Made by a program: the position numbers and the translations under genes
Assembly (NCBI GenBank): GCA_963995525.1
Contig: OZ023208.1
Span: 20,065,661 to 20,129,660 of the forward strand
Direction of reading: 5' to 3'
DNA: 64,000 nucleotides
Source: Escarpia spicata
Taxonomy: Eukaryota; Annelida; Polychaeta; Sabellida; Siboglinidae
Part shown: one piece after another, positions 1-12,300 of the stretch
How the letters are laid out: each line of letters begins with the position of its first letter
Position numbering within the stretch: the first letter of the stretch is position 1
Notes under the pieces: model-generated
Database searches by the model: none
The model's input: the letters and a program-made list of their open reading frames with translations, nothing else
What the model was told of the DNA's origin: nothing

Positions 1-1258
1 CATGTACCGTCGGTACTCATCTCCTATTTTCTCCCGCTGCATCACAGGTATTTTCTCAATAAAATATATGTGAACTAGCTGATAGTAACTAATGTAGGGA
101 GGTCAGACCAATTTACCTCCCCTTCTGACAACATGGGAGACAGGGGTCCCAGTTTAGTGGCCATAGTTTATTATCATGCATTCTACCTGTTGGTTTGTGA
201 ATTTTCTTATGTTGTAATAATGTAAATGTGTGTACCTGCGCTGAAAAAATATTTTTTGGCGGTGTTTATTAGCGGTAATGATTTTTTTACTCTCAGTGTC
301 GTATTTTGGTTTTCTTGATTTACGCGTGTGGCCATCTTAGATCACGTTGACAGGCCCCACCTATCAAACTGATTTGCGAGATTATGTTAATGAGTACATC
401 CATATTGAAATGTGATGAAGAAAGAGGAAATTCAGAGGGAAATGAATCTGAAAATATCATTGTAATCCGTCGATAAAAAATTATAGTAATTATGGATTTA
501 AAATGGCCTATGTTTGACGATGTTTTGTGAGTATTTAGTTAGTTGGTTTCAGCGGAAAGCATATGCCGAAGGGTAAAGAATTGTGTGAACGATAACGTGA
601 TTACAGTGATGGCTTACCAATTGATAGCACAAACATGCACAACGTCCGGTTATGGAACCCCCGTCTAAAATGATATCGCCATTTTGCCTTCTTCTCTGTA
701 TGCGCGCAGTGCATCATGGTATACAATGCACTCGTGACTCGGATAGCGATGTGATCGACAGCGGGTGACTTTGATTAATACTGCCAAGTACATATGCCTA
801 CACCTGAGTAATTCATTGCTGCCATGTTTAATGTAACTGATTGATGTTTATATTAATATATTATTAGTTTGTTTATTGGTATTACTTTAGTTTAATTATA
901 CAACTGTTGAGCTATTTAGCATATACATAATATTGTGTGTTGGTTACATTATTACAATTTATGATAATTTATGTTTCAATTAATTTATTGTATTATTATT
1001 TGTTTATACAATTTTGTATCGTTATAAATTATTTTGATGTAGGGCCTACTGTTTTTGTATTTGATATGTATATACCAGTTTTTATATATATTAAGATTAC
1101 AGAATAAGATTATATCTTTGTATTTGTCAATATATAGTATACATAAAATACTATACATTAAGTAAACATTATGATTTATTGTATCTATTAATTGTACATA
1201 ATCATAGACAAGTAAGTATAATAGTACGCCCTATTGTTGATGATAACAATGGGTTTAA

Positions 1259-1466
1259 CCACAGTATATTACAAATTAATTGGTTTGGCAATTATAGTAG
1301 TTATGGGATTTGCCCAATGTAACAAGTGTTGTGTATTGGGGGACTATTATTGGCATTTTGTGCCACAGTGTATTACGAGTTAATTGGCTTGTCAATCATA
1401 GCAGTCATTGGCTTTGCCCAATAAAACAAGTGTTGTGTAATGGGATACTAGTATTGTCAGTTTGTG
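1259..1466. repeat. Two-copy tandem repeat, about 104 bp
   Basis: Two diverged copies start at 1259 and 1363, each opening with CCACAGT and running through a shared AACAAGTGTTGTGTA block. They lie inside the putative DNA transposon and have no coding signal. Confidence 0.7.
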
Positions 1467-1707
1467 GTTCTAATTCACAATCAACAAATCTTTTCATGTG
1501 GTTGTAAGTTCATACAGTTGTTTTAATGTTAGGAAGATAGAACCACACTGATCATCTTTGCTCAGTTGCTGTGTCGTGTTCATGATTTAATGCTACATGC
1601 TGTGTGTGTGTATTTACTTTTTTATGTTTGTATTTATTGTTACATGTAATTTTGTATTGGCCTTCTTTATAGATGGCAAAAGACTCAAGATGATAAAAAG
1701 TAATTTT

Positions 1708-2222
1708 CTTGTGATTTAAGTACATAATCAGATCCGTCAGAAAACATTTGGAAAAATTCATGAAATTTTGAACTTTGCAAAACTGTAGTTTTCTTAATGT
1801 TGTACTTAGCTACATGAAATGAATAGCATTGTACTTCTTATAGTGACCACTATGTGGGAAAATATTAAACAAAAATTGTCCTTGTGATTTATATGCAAAA
1901 TCAAATCTAACGGAAAATTGTCGGAAAAAAACATGAAATTAGAAACTTTACAAAACTGCAGTTTCTTTAATATTTCATTGATGTACATGAAACAAGCACC
2001 ATTGCACTTCTATTAGTGACTAGTATCAGGGGAAAATAATTATAAAAAAATTCTTGTGATTTATAAGCAAAATTAGATTTGTCAGAAAACCGTCAGAAAA
2101 TGTCATGAAATTCGAAACTTTACCAAGCTGTAGTTTCTTTAATATTTCACTTAGATACATGAAACAACTACCGTTGTACTTCTTATAGTGACTACTATCA
2201 GGGAAAAATTAGAAAACATTTT
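1708..2222. repeat. Three-copy tandem repeat, about 172 bp
   Basis: Units begin near 1708, 1881 and 2053 with CTTGTGATTTA, continue through a CATGAAATT...GAAACTTTAC segment, and end in TTCTTATAGTGACTACTATC or a close variant. They sit just inside the right end of the putative transposon, where subterminal repeats are common. The small ORFs on the minus strand here are chance ORFs. Confidence 0.8.
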
Positions 2223-2264
2223 TTTTTACGAAACAAAATTTTGGTCCGACCACCCTAACTAATG

Positions 2265-3023
2265 TGCCTGTAGACAGTGGTTACACGCAGATGTACGATC
2301 CTGTTCAGTAACGTAGGGGGCAAATAGGTCGGTGGAGTAACGGTCAGCAAACGAAAAATTATTAATTGTATATCTCGGTCACCGAGTGCGTCGAGCAAGG
2401 ATCAAAGTTGATCGGTCACCTGAGGTTACGTTGCTCACAGCGATGTAACTCAGTCGCCGCATACTTCTGGCACGGGGTCAAAGTTGATCGGCCACCTGAG
2501 GTCACGTTGCTCACAGTTAGTCGATTTTGATGTACTGCGCTTGCGCGAGCATGCGCAATACGCAAAACGTAACCAGAACTTACTCTCAGACCGGAACCTC
2601 CATCCAGACCAGTACACCGGATCGGATTTTGGGTTGCAGGCACAGTGGTTAACGACGTAGACTCTACGCTGTTCGGCACTTTACAGTTTCAAAGTTTATG
2701 ATTCTGATGCTCACTGTTACCGCTGTTTGATGTCTCCCGACGCTGCCACCATGAAGTGATTGTTCGCTTGTATGCTACGCTAATTCACTCTTCCAGACAC
2801 TCCGATTCCACGCACAAGTCAATACACAGTTGTAGGCGATTCACCAACTGGCGGTTTACTACGCATAAGATACAACATAGTTACTAGCCTAGTTATGAGG
2901 TATCACAACAATCACTGCCTCACATAAATAACCCAACAAAACAAAAAGACGTTATAAAAAACAATGGTCGCTGTCGAAAACAACCGTGCAACATATTGGA
3001 CATTATGTAGCAGTTATCACAAT
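2265..3023. other. Upstream region of PTER, with a short direct repeat
   Basis: No gene is recognised. A 40-bp segment containing AAAGTTGATCGG and ACGTTGCTCACAG occurs at about 2401-2440 and again at 2478-2516. The stretch 2400-2850 is richer in CpG than its surroundings and could contain promoter sequence, but no TATA box is evident. Confidence 0.4.
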
Positions 3024-3240
3024 ATCACAAACAGGCCGAGATCACTGGCTATACAGGCCGAATTCACTGCTGCACAGGCCGAATTCACTGCTGCCCAGGC
3101 CGAATTCACTGGCCGACTTCATGCCGCTATCGTTTCTGGTCAACAATATACCCCCGAACAGGCCGAGATCACTCCTCAAACAGACCGAATTCACCGAAAC
3201 AGGCCGAGATCACTCGGAAACAGGCCGAGATCACTAGGTA
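3024..3240. repeat. Irregular short repeats with an AGGCCGAR core
   Basis: The core AGGCCGAGATCACT or AGGCCGAATTCACT occurs about eight times with varying spacing (roughly 15-40 bp), ending about 150 bp before the PTER start codon. Open frames across it (GRDH- and AEFT-like repeats) are by-products of the repeat. Confidence 0.75.
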
Positions 3241-3268
3241 CCATCTGATTGGTCATTACAACATTCAG

Positions 3269-3322
3269 TCTGCTCGATAAATAACGCGAAGTCTGACAGT
3301 TCACTGTTATTTCTCGAGCTGG
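3269..3322. repeat. Palindromic CTCGATAAATAAC/GTTATTTCTCGAG module, copy 1
   Basis: TGCTCGATAAATAACG is followed about 20 bp later by GTTATTTCTCGAGCTG, so the module can fold into a hairpin. Related modules occur near 6133, 7584, 7781, 7978, 8057 and 8410. This copy lies about 70 bp upstream of the PTER start codon, probably in its promoter or 5' UTR. Confidence 0.65.
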
Positions 3323-3387
3323 TCGACAGTCGGGCGTAGTGTTTTGTGCTCTAGCTGCATACTACTGAACGAATTGTGTTTTTTAAG

Positions 3388-6300
3388 ATGTCGTCTGGTG
3401 ACAGCTCTTTATCTGGGAAAATCCAAACAGGTTAGTTTCTCTGCGGCGTATTCCAAGCTTCTCACCTTTGCCTTGGCTTTGTCTTTTGTTAGTCGGTGTC
3501 CATGATTTGTGTCATTTCATTTCAACATTTTGAGGCACTTGAAGTTGGAATGTAACTGCATAAGTTGTGAGATGTTTAATGTTTTGGAATGATTTTGGCA
3601 TAAATAATGCAAATTAAATCCCGTGATTTCAGGTAGTCCAGTGGATACGTGGGGAAACGACATGTGATAAAACTGTTTAAAGACATATATGGGTTGCAAA
3701 GGAATGCAAGCAAGTCCCGTGACCAGAATTTTGAGTGCAGTCAAATAATGTTACACCTACACTCAAATAAGATAAGAACCGTTTATTGATATAAACAGTA
3801 GCCGTGGTTACTTTTGCAACTTTAGGCCCGCACCTCGAAAAAAACACGATAAAGGTCACCTACAGTCACCAAACTTCACATCGCGTATCTAAATCACCTA
3901 TTCTACACATATACGCTTGTCACGTGATCAAACAATTACATTTACTGTCTTATTGATCAAAATGTACAAGAAATTCACTCGTTTTTGCGTGTATTCATTA
4001 GGTCCACCGGATACTCCGGTAGGTGGCGCCACTGTATGGTTGACTTCAGACGTGGGGATAGATCACAATTCATATTTCAATAATATTATAAAATAAAGTA
4101 AATAAAATACGCGATATTTAATTAAATAAGATTAAATTCAGTGTTGACAGCAAGTGGGGGTTTTATTACGACTATTGGTTTGTGTAAATACTGGTGCATT
4201 TTAATATTATTTACCAGAGGCAATTCATCATAGCTATGATACAATACATATAATAATGGTTTGGGTTTTACAAACATTTTATTTTGCAAACAAAAGATTG
4301 TTTTATTTCCTAAAAATAATAAGCGAGCTTTATTATAAACAGTGACAGGTGAATTAAAAAATGTAGTTGACATGTGTGCTTGACATGCAATTACTGAATG
4401 ATTCAACAGTTTTAACAGTTTTTAACATCAATAATGTCAGTAGTATGAAAGACTGTATAAAGGTCTTGATAAATATTTTATGGGCTTTAATTCTGATCCA
4501 TTCCAGTTATAATCTTAAAATGGCGTATTTAGGTGGGCATTGGGTCAAGGATCCCCTTTCGGAAATATGTTCTTTGTAATTATTGTGAAACCATACAATA
4601 TTTTATTTATTATAAATTATTCCAGTTGTTAATATTTTATGTTAACAATATCAGAGATTTTGTTATGTCGATTAAAAAATAGCTATATCAAAATATGTTA
4701 TGATAATATTGACATAGTATTAATGATCATGAAAACCTTTATATGAAATATTATTTGGCAGATTATTGTATTTATTGGTAAAACATGATAATGTTAAGTT
4801 GTTTGTAAATTTCTAATTGATGTGTTACGTGACAATGTGCCCTTTTTAAAGATGAATTGATTAATGTTTGGAGAACTTATACTTATGAATAAACTCTCAT
4901 GTCTCAGTATATTTTACAAAGTGTCGGCTCTGAAAAGAACAATGTGTTATTGTTATTTCTTCCGATAGCTTCAGTCCACCATGTTCATGTAGCTGGTCAA
5001 ACTGGATAAACCCTTCAGAAGTCCGAGAGGATGGATGTCCTAGAAAGAATCCATCCCGAATTTGACATATCGCCATGCCACACTCTCGCTTGTTTCGACA
5101 TTTCGCCTTCATCCACATAAAGTTTAAACCTTATATGTTATGATATTCACAGCTTTCTATATGATGGCGTGGAAGTGCTGTCCTCGTGGAACTACAGACT
5201 ACAACCAAATCAAACTCATGATTTTGGAGGTGCATTATTTGTTGCAGGCTCCCAAAAAACCTCTCTTGAGACATCATACAACACCCCCCATTTAAACCTC
5301 AAACGGAACTGGTTTCCCACAAGTGAAACTCTTACCTTAGCGAGGTGGTGCGTATGCACACATCACATCTCCCAACTTATGGGCCTTTAGGCAGCCTACA
5401 CTCAACACTGAGTGTAGATTGCCATTGTCACGCTTACATTTATCTGGGTGTTAAATAATATCCGGGTGACGTTTTTGCGCGTGCGCGTATCTAAGGGAAT
5501 ACAGCTACAACTCTCGCGATTTCATTTACCCGGGCGTTATGTATGTTTATATATGTATAGATATTTATATATGTCTATATATATATATACATAAATTATA
5601 AAATGTTTGCTTTCCATAGACATAGACAATTTCTGTCATAAAACGGTTTCCTCTCTACGCACACGTCACGTGACTTCCTCTTATACTTGATCACAAATCT
5701 GAAGCAGCAAATTATAATTATATAATCTAACTATAACGCTCGTATTACGACAACAAACAAAACATATTTAACTACTGGATATTATTTATCACTACGTGAT
5801 CTACTAGTGCCAAATATTATGCCTTACATATGCACATAAACATCACCCAGATAAAATTTAACGCCCGGATAAATGTAAGGCGACACCGTGACACATTATA
5901 TTTATTGATTTCACAAATTAAAATAATAGAACTCAAAAACACAAGTCCAACAACCAGAATTGGCTCATTTGTTTCTTTACACAATTTCTGTATACAATAT
6001 TAATTTACCTATACAGTATGCCTTGTTTGCACAAGACATTCACATAAATTATCCTTTAATATAAAGTAAATCTGATGCAGTCTAATCGTTTTGTGCCTGT
6101 ATTTTTCTGTTGTGATGGGAAAATAAAGACTTCTTATACGTCGAGCTGCTCGAGAAATAACCAATAGTCAAAATATAAGCAACATACCGAATTACGCACG
6201 CATGCTCACATAGATTAAAAATGTACAAATCACAAACATTATAAAACAGACAACCAGGCTGAAACATATGTCAGTTTACAATGAGAGAGTCAACTGAGAA

Positions 6301-9300
6301 AGTACTTGTAAATATTTCGGCATTTTTACATCCAATGTTATGTTTGTGTGCATAATTATAAGTTTAATGGCTAATCAAAATATTTATTTTCATGAGAAAG
6401 TTCAACCTGCAACTGCATCATTTGCCGTGTTCCTTTGATCAAAAAATTACCGTCATATGGATGTATACATTACTTCCATTCACGTTTTATTGACGTTTGT
6501 AATCCCGGCTGAAGTAAACTGTAATTTACGCAGAGGACGTCAAGGCATACTGTTTGGCTGTGTACACGTGTTAACATATGTCGTGCAGATCGATTATATA
6601 TAAAAAACACTGCTAACTTATCTTCAATCATATATAGTTGTACATATGTCGAAATGACAAATAATTTAATTAATAATATCACACAGGTGTAACCTTGCTT
6701 TTAAGTGTACTGTACACTTAACAGAATGAATCGTACGTTGTCACATACCATAACAAACAACAAGGCAATACCATTTGTTAAAAAATTTATAAACATCTAC
6801 AATCAAAGTTATAAAATAAAATGCATTTGTTTATACACTATTATTTTTGTAATTATTTCCATTGTCATCAGTACAAAAAGCAATAACTCACCATTACAGT
6901 ACATATCACACTGGACAAAAATATTATATCTGTTCATGTCAAAATTGCATGTGATATAGGGCTTGAATTCCTTGCAGGGTGCTGAAGCGTTAACAGAAGG
7001 CATACCTACTGCCATTATGGGTCAAGCCCAGTTAAGCCACAAACTACAGAAACTATATATATATATATACGTTTGGAGCCAGTTCGTGGATGAAAGTTGA
7101 AATTAAGGTGACTTGTGCAAGTCCGACCTGTCATCCAACGAAAAGTGTACAGAATTGGATTAACTGCGAGAACTGTACGGCCTGGTGGCACCTCAGTTGT
7201 GCAAGCGTTACAAAAAAGCCACGTAATTTTTACTACAATGAATACACAAGGCGCCTGCGAAATAAATAATGTGTACAGGTGTAGGCTTGATGTGATAACA
7301 AGCGATGAAAAGTATAGGAATTGGAATTTACTGCAATTAAAGATATCATCTGTCGTTCAGAATAGTCTTGAATTTCTTTTTCAAATAACCTTGAACAGTC
7401 TTGACATCCACATCTCTAGTAGTTTACGCGGACACTGGAAAAAGAACATCTTCATTTCCCACCAGAACGGATTAATACACGCACAAAACGATTCAACAGC
7501 GTTGGATTTACTTCAGACAATTAGTACGTCCACGTAGATGCCTTGAAAATATTTCTAAGTGCACATGCATGCACATCCAGATCTGCTCGATAAATAACGA
7601 ACGAAGTCGGCATTGTTTCTCGAGCAGCTCGACGAATAAGAAATGTCTTCATTTCCCATCAGAACGGACAAATACAGGCACGAAACGATCAGACTGCATC
7701 GGATTTACTTCAAACAATTAGTATGTCCACGTAGATGCCTTGAAATTATTTCTAAGTGCACATGCATGCACGTCCAGATCTGCTCGATAAATAACGAACG
7801 AAGTCGGCATTATTTCTCGAGCAGCTCGACGAATAAGAAAAGTCTTCATTTCCCATCAGAACGGACAAATACAGGCATGAAACGATTCGACAGCGTCGGA
7901 TTTACTTCAGAAAATTACTCTGTCCACGGAGATGTCTTGAAAATATATTTAAGTGCACATGCATGCACGTCCAGATCTGCTCGATAAATAATGATTAAAA
8001 TCGACGTTATTTGTCGTGCTGCTTGACAAATAACAGCCAGGCCTCGCGTTATTTCTTGAGCTGCTCAACAAATAACGGACTGAGTTCGCGTTATTTCTCG
8101 AGTGGGTAAGACCACATTAAGGATTCGTCCGCCATTACCCACCGAAAGAGTGCCCTTGAAAATACCGTTTTGGTGTCGTGTGAATTTTTTTCTAGCACTT
8201 TGGCATGGCACATGTCAGTCCAGTGAATACAGAATGTACTACTACATTAGATCTTTCATGAGGTAGCACTAAACATACGCTAGTCGCTCGCGTATTCGCA
8301 CAGTGGCTATTTTACAGAACGCACCAATATTTCAAAATCCGTCACCAGATTGGGGCGAAATTGAGGAGTATCAGGTTTGGGTGGATTTTTCTGAAAACAG
8401 GTATCAGAATGAGAAGCTCGAGAAATAGCCAGGGCGATATTACAAATACAATGGTTTAATTTATTCATACTATGTAATTTCCTCCTGATCACAGATGCTC
8501 TTGATTTTGAACTCGTGAAACAGGGTTATATTGAGCTTGTCCTGGTTGCAGTGTTGGGGTGCATAGACCCAAGTGATGTGGGTTTGTGTCTACCCCATGA
8601 GCACCTCTCCCTATCAGCAGAAGCACTTGGTGTACCAGCTGCACCTGAGGAGAAACATCTTGAAGAGATTCCCTTCGCCCTAGACAACTTATGGTGGATT
8701 CAGCACAATCCGTATGTTCATCAGCATCATTCGCTGTCCTACAAATTTATTATGAAACATGTTTTGTTGATGTGTAATTAAGAATTGTGTAAGATGTTGA
8801 ATTTGTGTAGGCCAACTGTAATGTGTCCTTATGTTGTGAATTACTAAAAGTTAACATCACGTTCTTTCATTACTCTTTTTAATTATGATAACTGAGACAC
8901 AATATTGTTACAACTAGTAGATCTAGGTTTTTTGGTACTGTTGCTATGTATTTATAAAGACACTGTGGTTTCAACAAATAATTACATTTATTTACATAAA
9001 ATTTACATCTTTCATTTCAGATTCATGTGATTGGCCACATTAACACATTACTCCAACTTGACTCACCACTAACACACGATTCCAACTTGACGCTCCATTA
9101 ACACATGATTCCAGGTTGATGCTCCATAAACACAAGATTCAAGCATAACACACCACTAACACATGACTCTAACATGACCCACCATTTACACATGACTGGT
9201 GATTCCAAATTAATTCACCATTAAAACCCATACTTTGTGTCATTGCAGATACAGCCACAAACCAAACCTCCGACTGAATGATCATGCTGCCATCCTAGCA

Positions 9301-12300
9301 GAACTGAAGTTCTTCAAGGTACCTCTCAAAATGTTTGTCAGCTTTTGAATGACTAAATAATTTTTACATGTATTTAAATCTATCCACATTTTCAACGATA
9401 TTTCTTAAAGGGAAACAGCAATATTTTGGGCTAATGCATCTAAAAAGTTAATAAAAATGTATAATTATATAACTACAATAAAGAATACATGCATTATGCC
9501 AATAGTTTACCAGAATAACCTTGTTGAAGACACATAATTTAAATTGCATGAACAGCCATTTGTTGGACTTTTTAATAGTATTTTCTCAACTGAGTATGCC
9601 ACTTTTGGTCATATAAATTGTTTTATGTAGTATATGTACTTTGTGGTGTGTTTATTATGTCAGCCTGTGCAGCAAACCCAGAAGAGAACAACACTTTTCA
9701 TCACAAAGTTTGCTTTGTTATTGTAGCTTATAAAAATGTTACATCTGCATGGTGCACAATATGGCATTGTAACAGTTGTTCATGCGTATAAAAGCGAAAC
9801 TCAACTTCTGAATCGATGGCAATACAATAAGGCAATTAGTTAGCTGGCATATTTTTATATGCAGAGAAATCTTTGTGTCACAGCACGGTGTATATTAGTA
9901 TATCATCCGGGAGCATGTCCCAGATTCCCAGTATGTCTGCCGTCAGGAACTTTTCTTATTTTAATATTAACTCGTAGGTGTGTCAGCCGAAACAATTGCT
10001 TTCTGTTTCCCTTTAACTTGAATCTCCTTGTGTTAAAAATCAAGACAAGAAGATTAAAAGAAGAACCACCGCCGGCTGGACAGCATTCGTCCAACACTGC
10101 AACATCTTCAAGGGTAACTTTGGAACCTGCTTGAAGAGACAACTCTACAACTCATGCGTACTTCCAGCGATGACATACGGCTCGGAAACATGGGCACTCA
10201 CCATCCAGGCAAAGAACAAGTTACCAGCCGCACAAACAAACATGGAAAGAAGTATGTTAAACATCACATATCGGGAGAGAAAAACAAACATCTGGGTAAA
10301 AGAAAATACAAAGGACAAATAGAACAAATCAGAAGATAAAAGTGGACCTGGGCAGGGCACATCAGCAGACTACGAGATAACTGATGGACATCGTGTGTCA
10401 CAACCTGGAGACCTTACGAAGAGAAATGATCTAGAGGAAGACCGGTGAGATGGTGGAGAGACGAACTAGACGAGTATTGGAAGGGCACAATCTACCAGAG
10501 GATAGCACAAGACAGGCAGATTTGGAAACGACATGCTGAGGCCTTCGCCCAACCATGGGATACTACGGCTGCACAATGATGATGACGTATTTTTTCAGGT
10601 AATTTATATGACGCATAATATTCAGCAGTAGTTTCTCAGAAATGTCTGAATTACTTTTCAGAACAAAGGAGGCAAGACCATTGTTGAAAATACAATTAAT
10701 GGATTAGTTCGAGATGTGAAGTTTCTCAAAGAAATGGCACTTGCAAGTGGGGTCAACATTTTAGCAGGGACAGGTGCGTATTGGGTAAAGAATAATATGG
10801 ATTTGGGCTATAGGTATGAATGTATAGAATAAGGCTGCATTTATAAAATAATAGAATGTGAATGTTTTGGAGGGAATGCTCAAGTAGCTGTATAAAAATA
10901 ATTCCCAGTTTTTCATCAGCACATGCTTTTTAAAATATTTAAATATGTGTTCCAGAGCATTAAATGAAAACTATTATTTGTATCAGGTAGTTGGTTGATT
11001 GTTGAAAATAGCCCCTTTGATAGTTGCTAACACCTCCATCAGCATAAACCACACCCCTCAAAGTTCTGATTTGAAACTTTATTTAACTATTTATATATAT
11101 ATATTCAAATTAATACTTATGATTGATCTATTTTAGTTATTCATTCTTTTATTATGTGGCTGGGATAAAGGTGTAGCCTAATTATGTGTCTCTAACAGCA
11201 TTGTGTGCAACAGATAGATTGATTTGAGAGTAAAAAAAGATTTTCAAGGATAAAAAATTGATATTTCATAAAAAAAGTGTTTCATGGGAAAGAGTGGTAT
11301 TCCCTGCCTGGAATGAGTAATGTTGACATCTATGATTGTTATTTAACAACATCAGTGTTGGTTGTTGGTCTCGTACAGGTTACTACGTGGCTGGGTCCCA
11401 CCCACCTAACATGGCTGAGAAAACCGTGGAACAGCTGACGGCAGAGATGACGTTTGAGATCTTGACCGGATGTAAAGACACGGACGTTAAATGTGGCCAC
11501 ATTGGAGAGATTGGCTGTTCTTGGCCTCTAGCAGGTGAAACATCACACCTTTTAAAACACATTTATGGCAACAAAAGAATGACATAAATTTTTTTTTTCT
11601 TAATACACAACTATCAATTTGAAAGTCACATCGATGTTTTGACCACTATCAGCAACTTTCGTCAGGAACGGATTGAAACGTCGATGTGAGTTTCAAATTT
11701 ATAGGTGTGTATTAACAAACATCTTTAGTTAATTATTCTTCCAATTTGATGAAAATGTTCACAAATAAAAGATTGACAGAAAAGCATGTCAGTTATGACT
11801 CGCTTGTGCACGGGAACATGTTCTCTTTGAATAAGATCATCATGTTTGTAAAAACGAAATATTTGATATAATTTTGTATCCAGTACCAGGGTAGTGGTGT
11901 GTTATATTAGTTGGTGATGTGTTGTAATTGCAGCACATTAATTATTGTATTGATGATGACTCGCTGACTAAGATAAGAAAAAGGTGTTGTGTTTCAGCGA
12001 CTGAAAGGACGGTGCTGCAGGCTGTAGCCCATGCTCAGACTGACACTGGAGCCCCAGTCATCATCCATCCAGGCCGGAGCAGAGAGGCTCCGGCTGAGAT
12101 AATCCGCATACTCCAGGAGGCTGGTGGAGACATCAGCAAAACCGTCATGTCTCACCTTGATAGTACGTCCCCATCTTCTCAAACATGGCTGGCAATTATA
12201 GTAGGACATGTATACAAGCAACATATTTATGTATCAAATATGTCAAAGAAATCTAGTGGACAAACAGATAAAGTGCATTTTCAAATGTGTATAATATTTG

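Larger units (their letters stand above)
88..2264. mobile_element. Candidate non-autonomous DNA transposon with TIRs and 7-bp TSD
   Basis: The left end at 95 reads TAGGGAGGTCAGACC. The right end at 2257, read in reverse complement, is TAGGGTGGTCGGACC, so the 15-bp termini differ at two positions. They are flanked by the same 7-mer, ACTAATG, at 88-94 and 2258-2264, as expected for a target-site duplication. The interior (about 2.16 kb) is AT-rich, has no credible transposase ORF, and carries tandem repeats towards the right end. The TAGGG terminus resembles hAT-type ends, but hAT elements normally make 8-bp duplications, so the superfamily is open. Confidence 0.55.

Noticed and set aside
2416..2679. 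87-aa minus-strand ORF upstream of PTER
   Set aside because: Overlaps a direct repeat; no known domain.
4897..5118. 73-aa minus-strand ORF in PTER intron 1
   Set aside because: Looks non-random at first, but I recognise no family and see no neighbouring exon.
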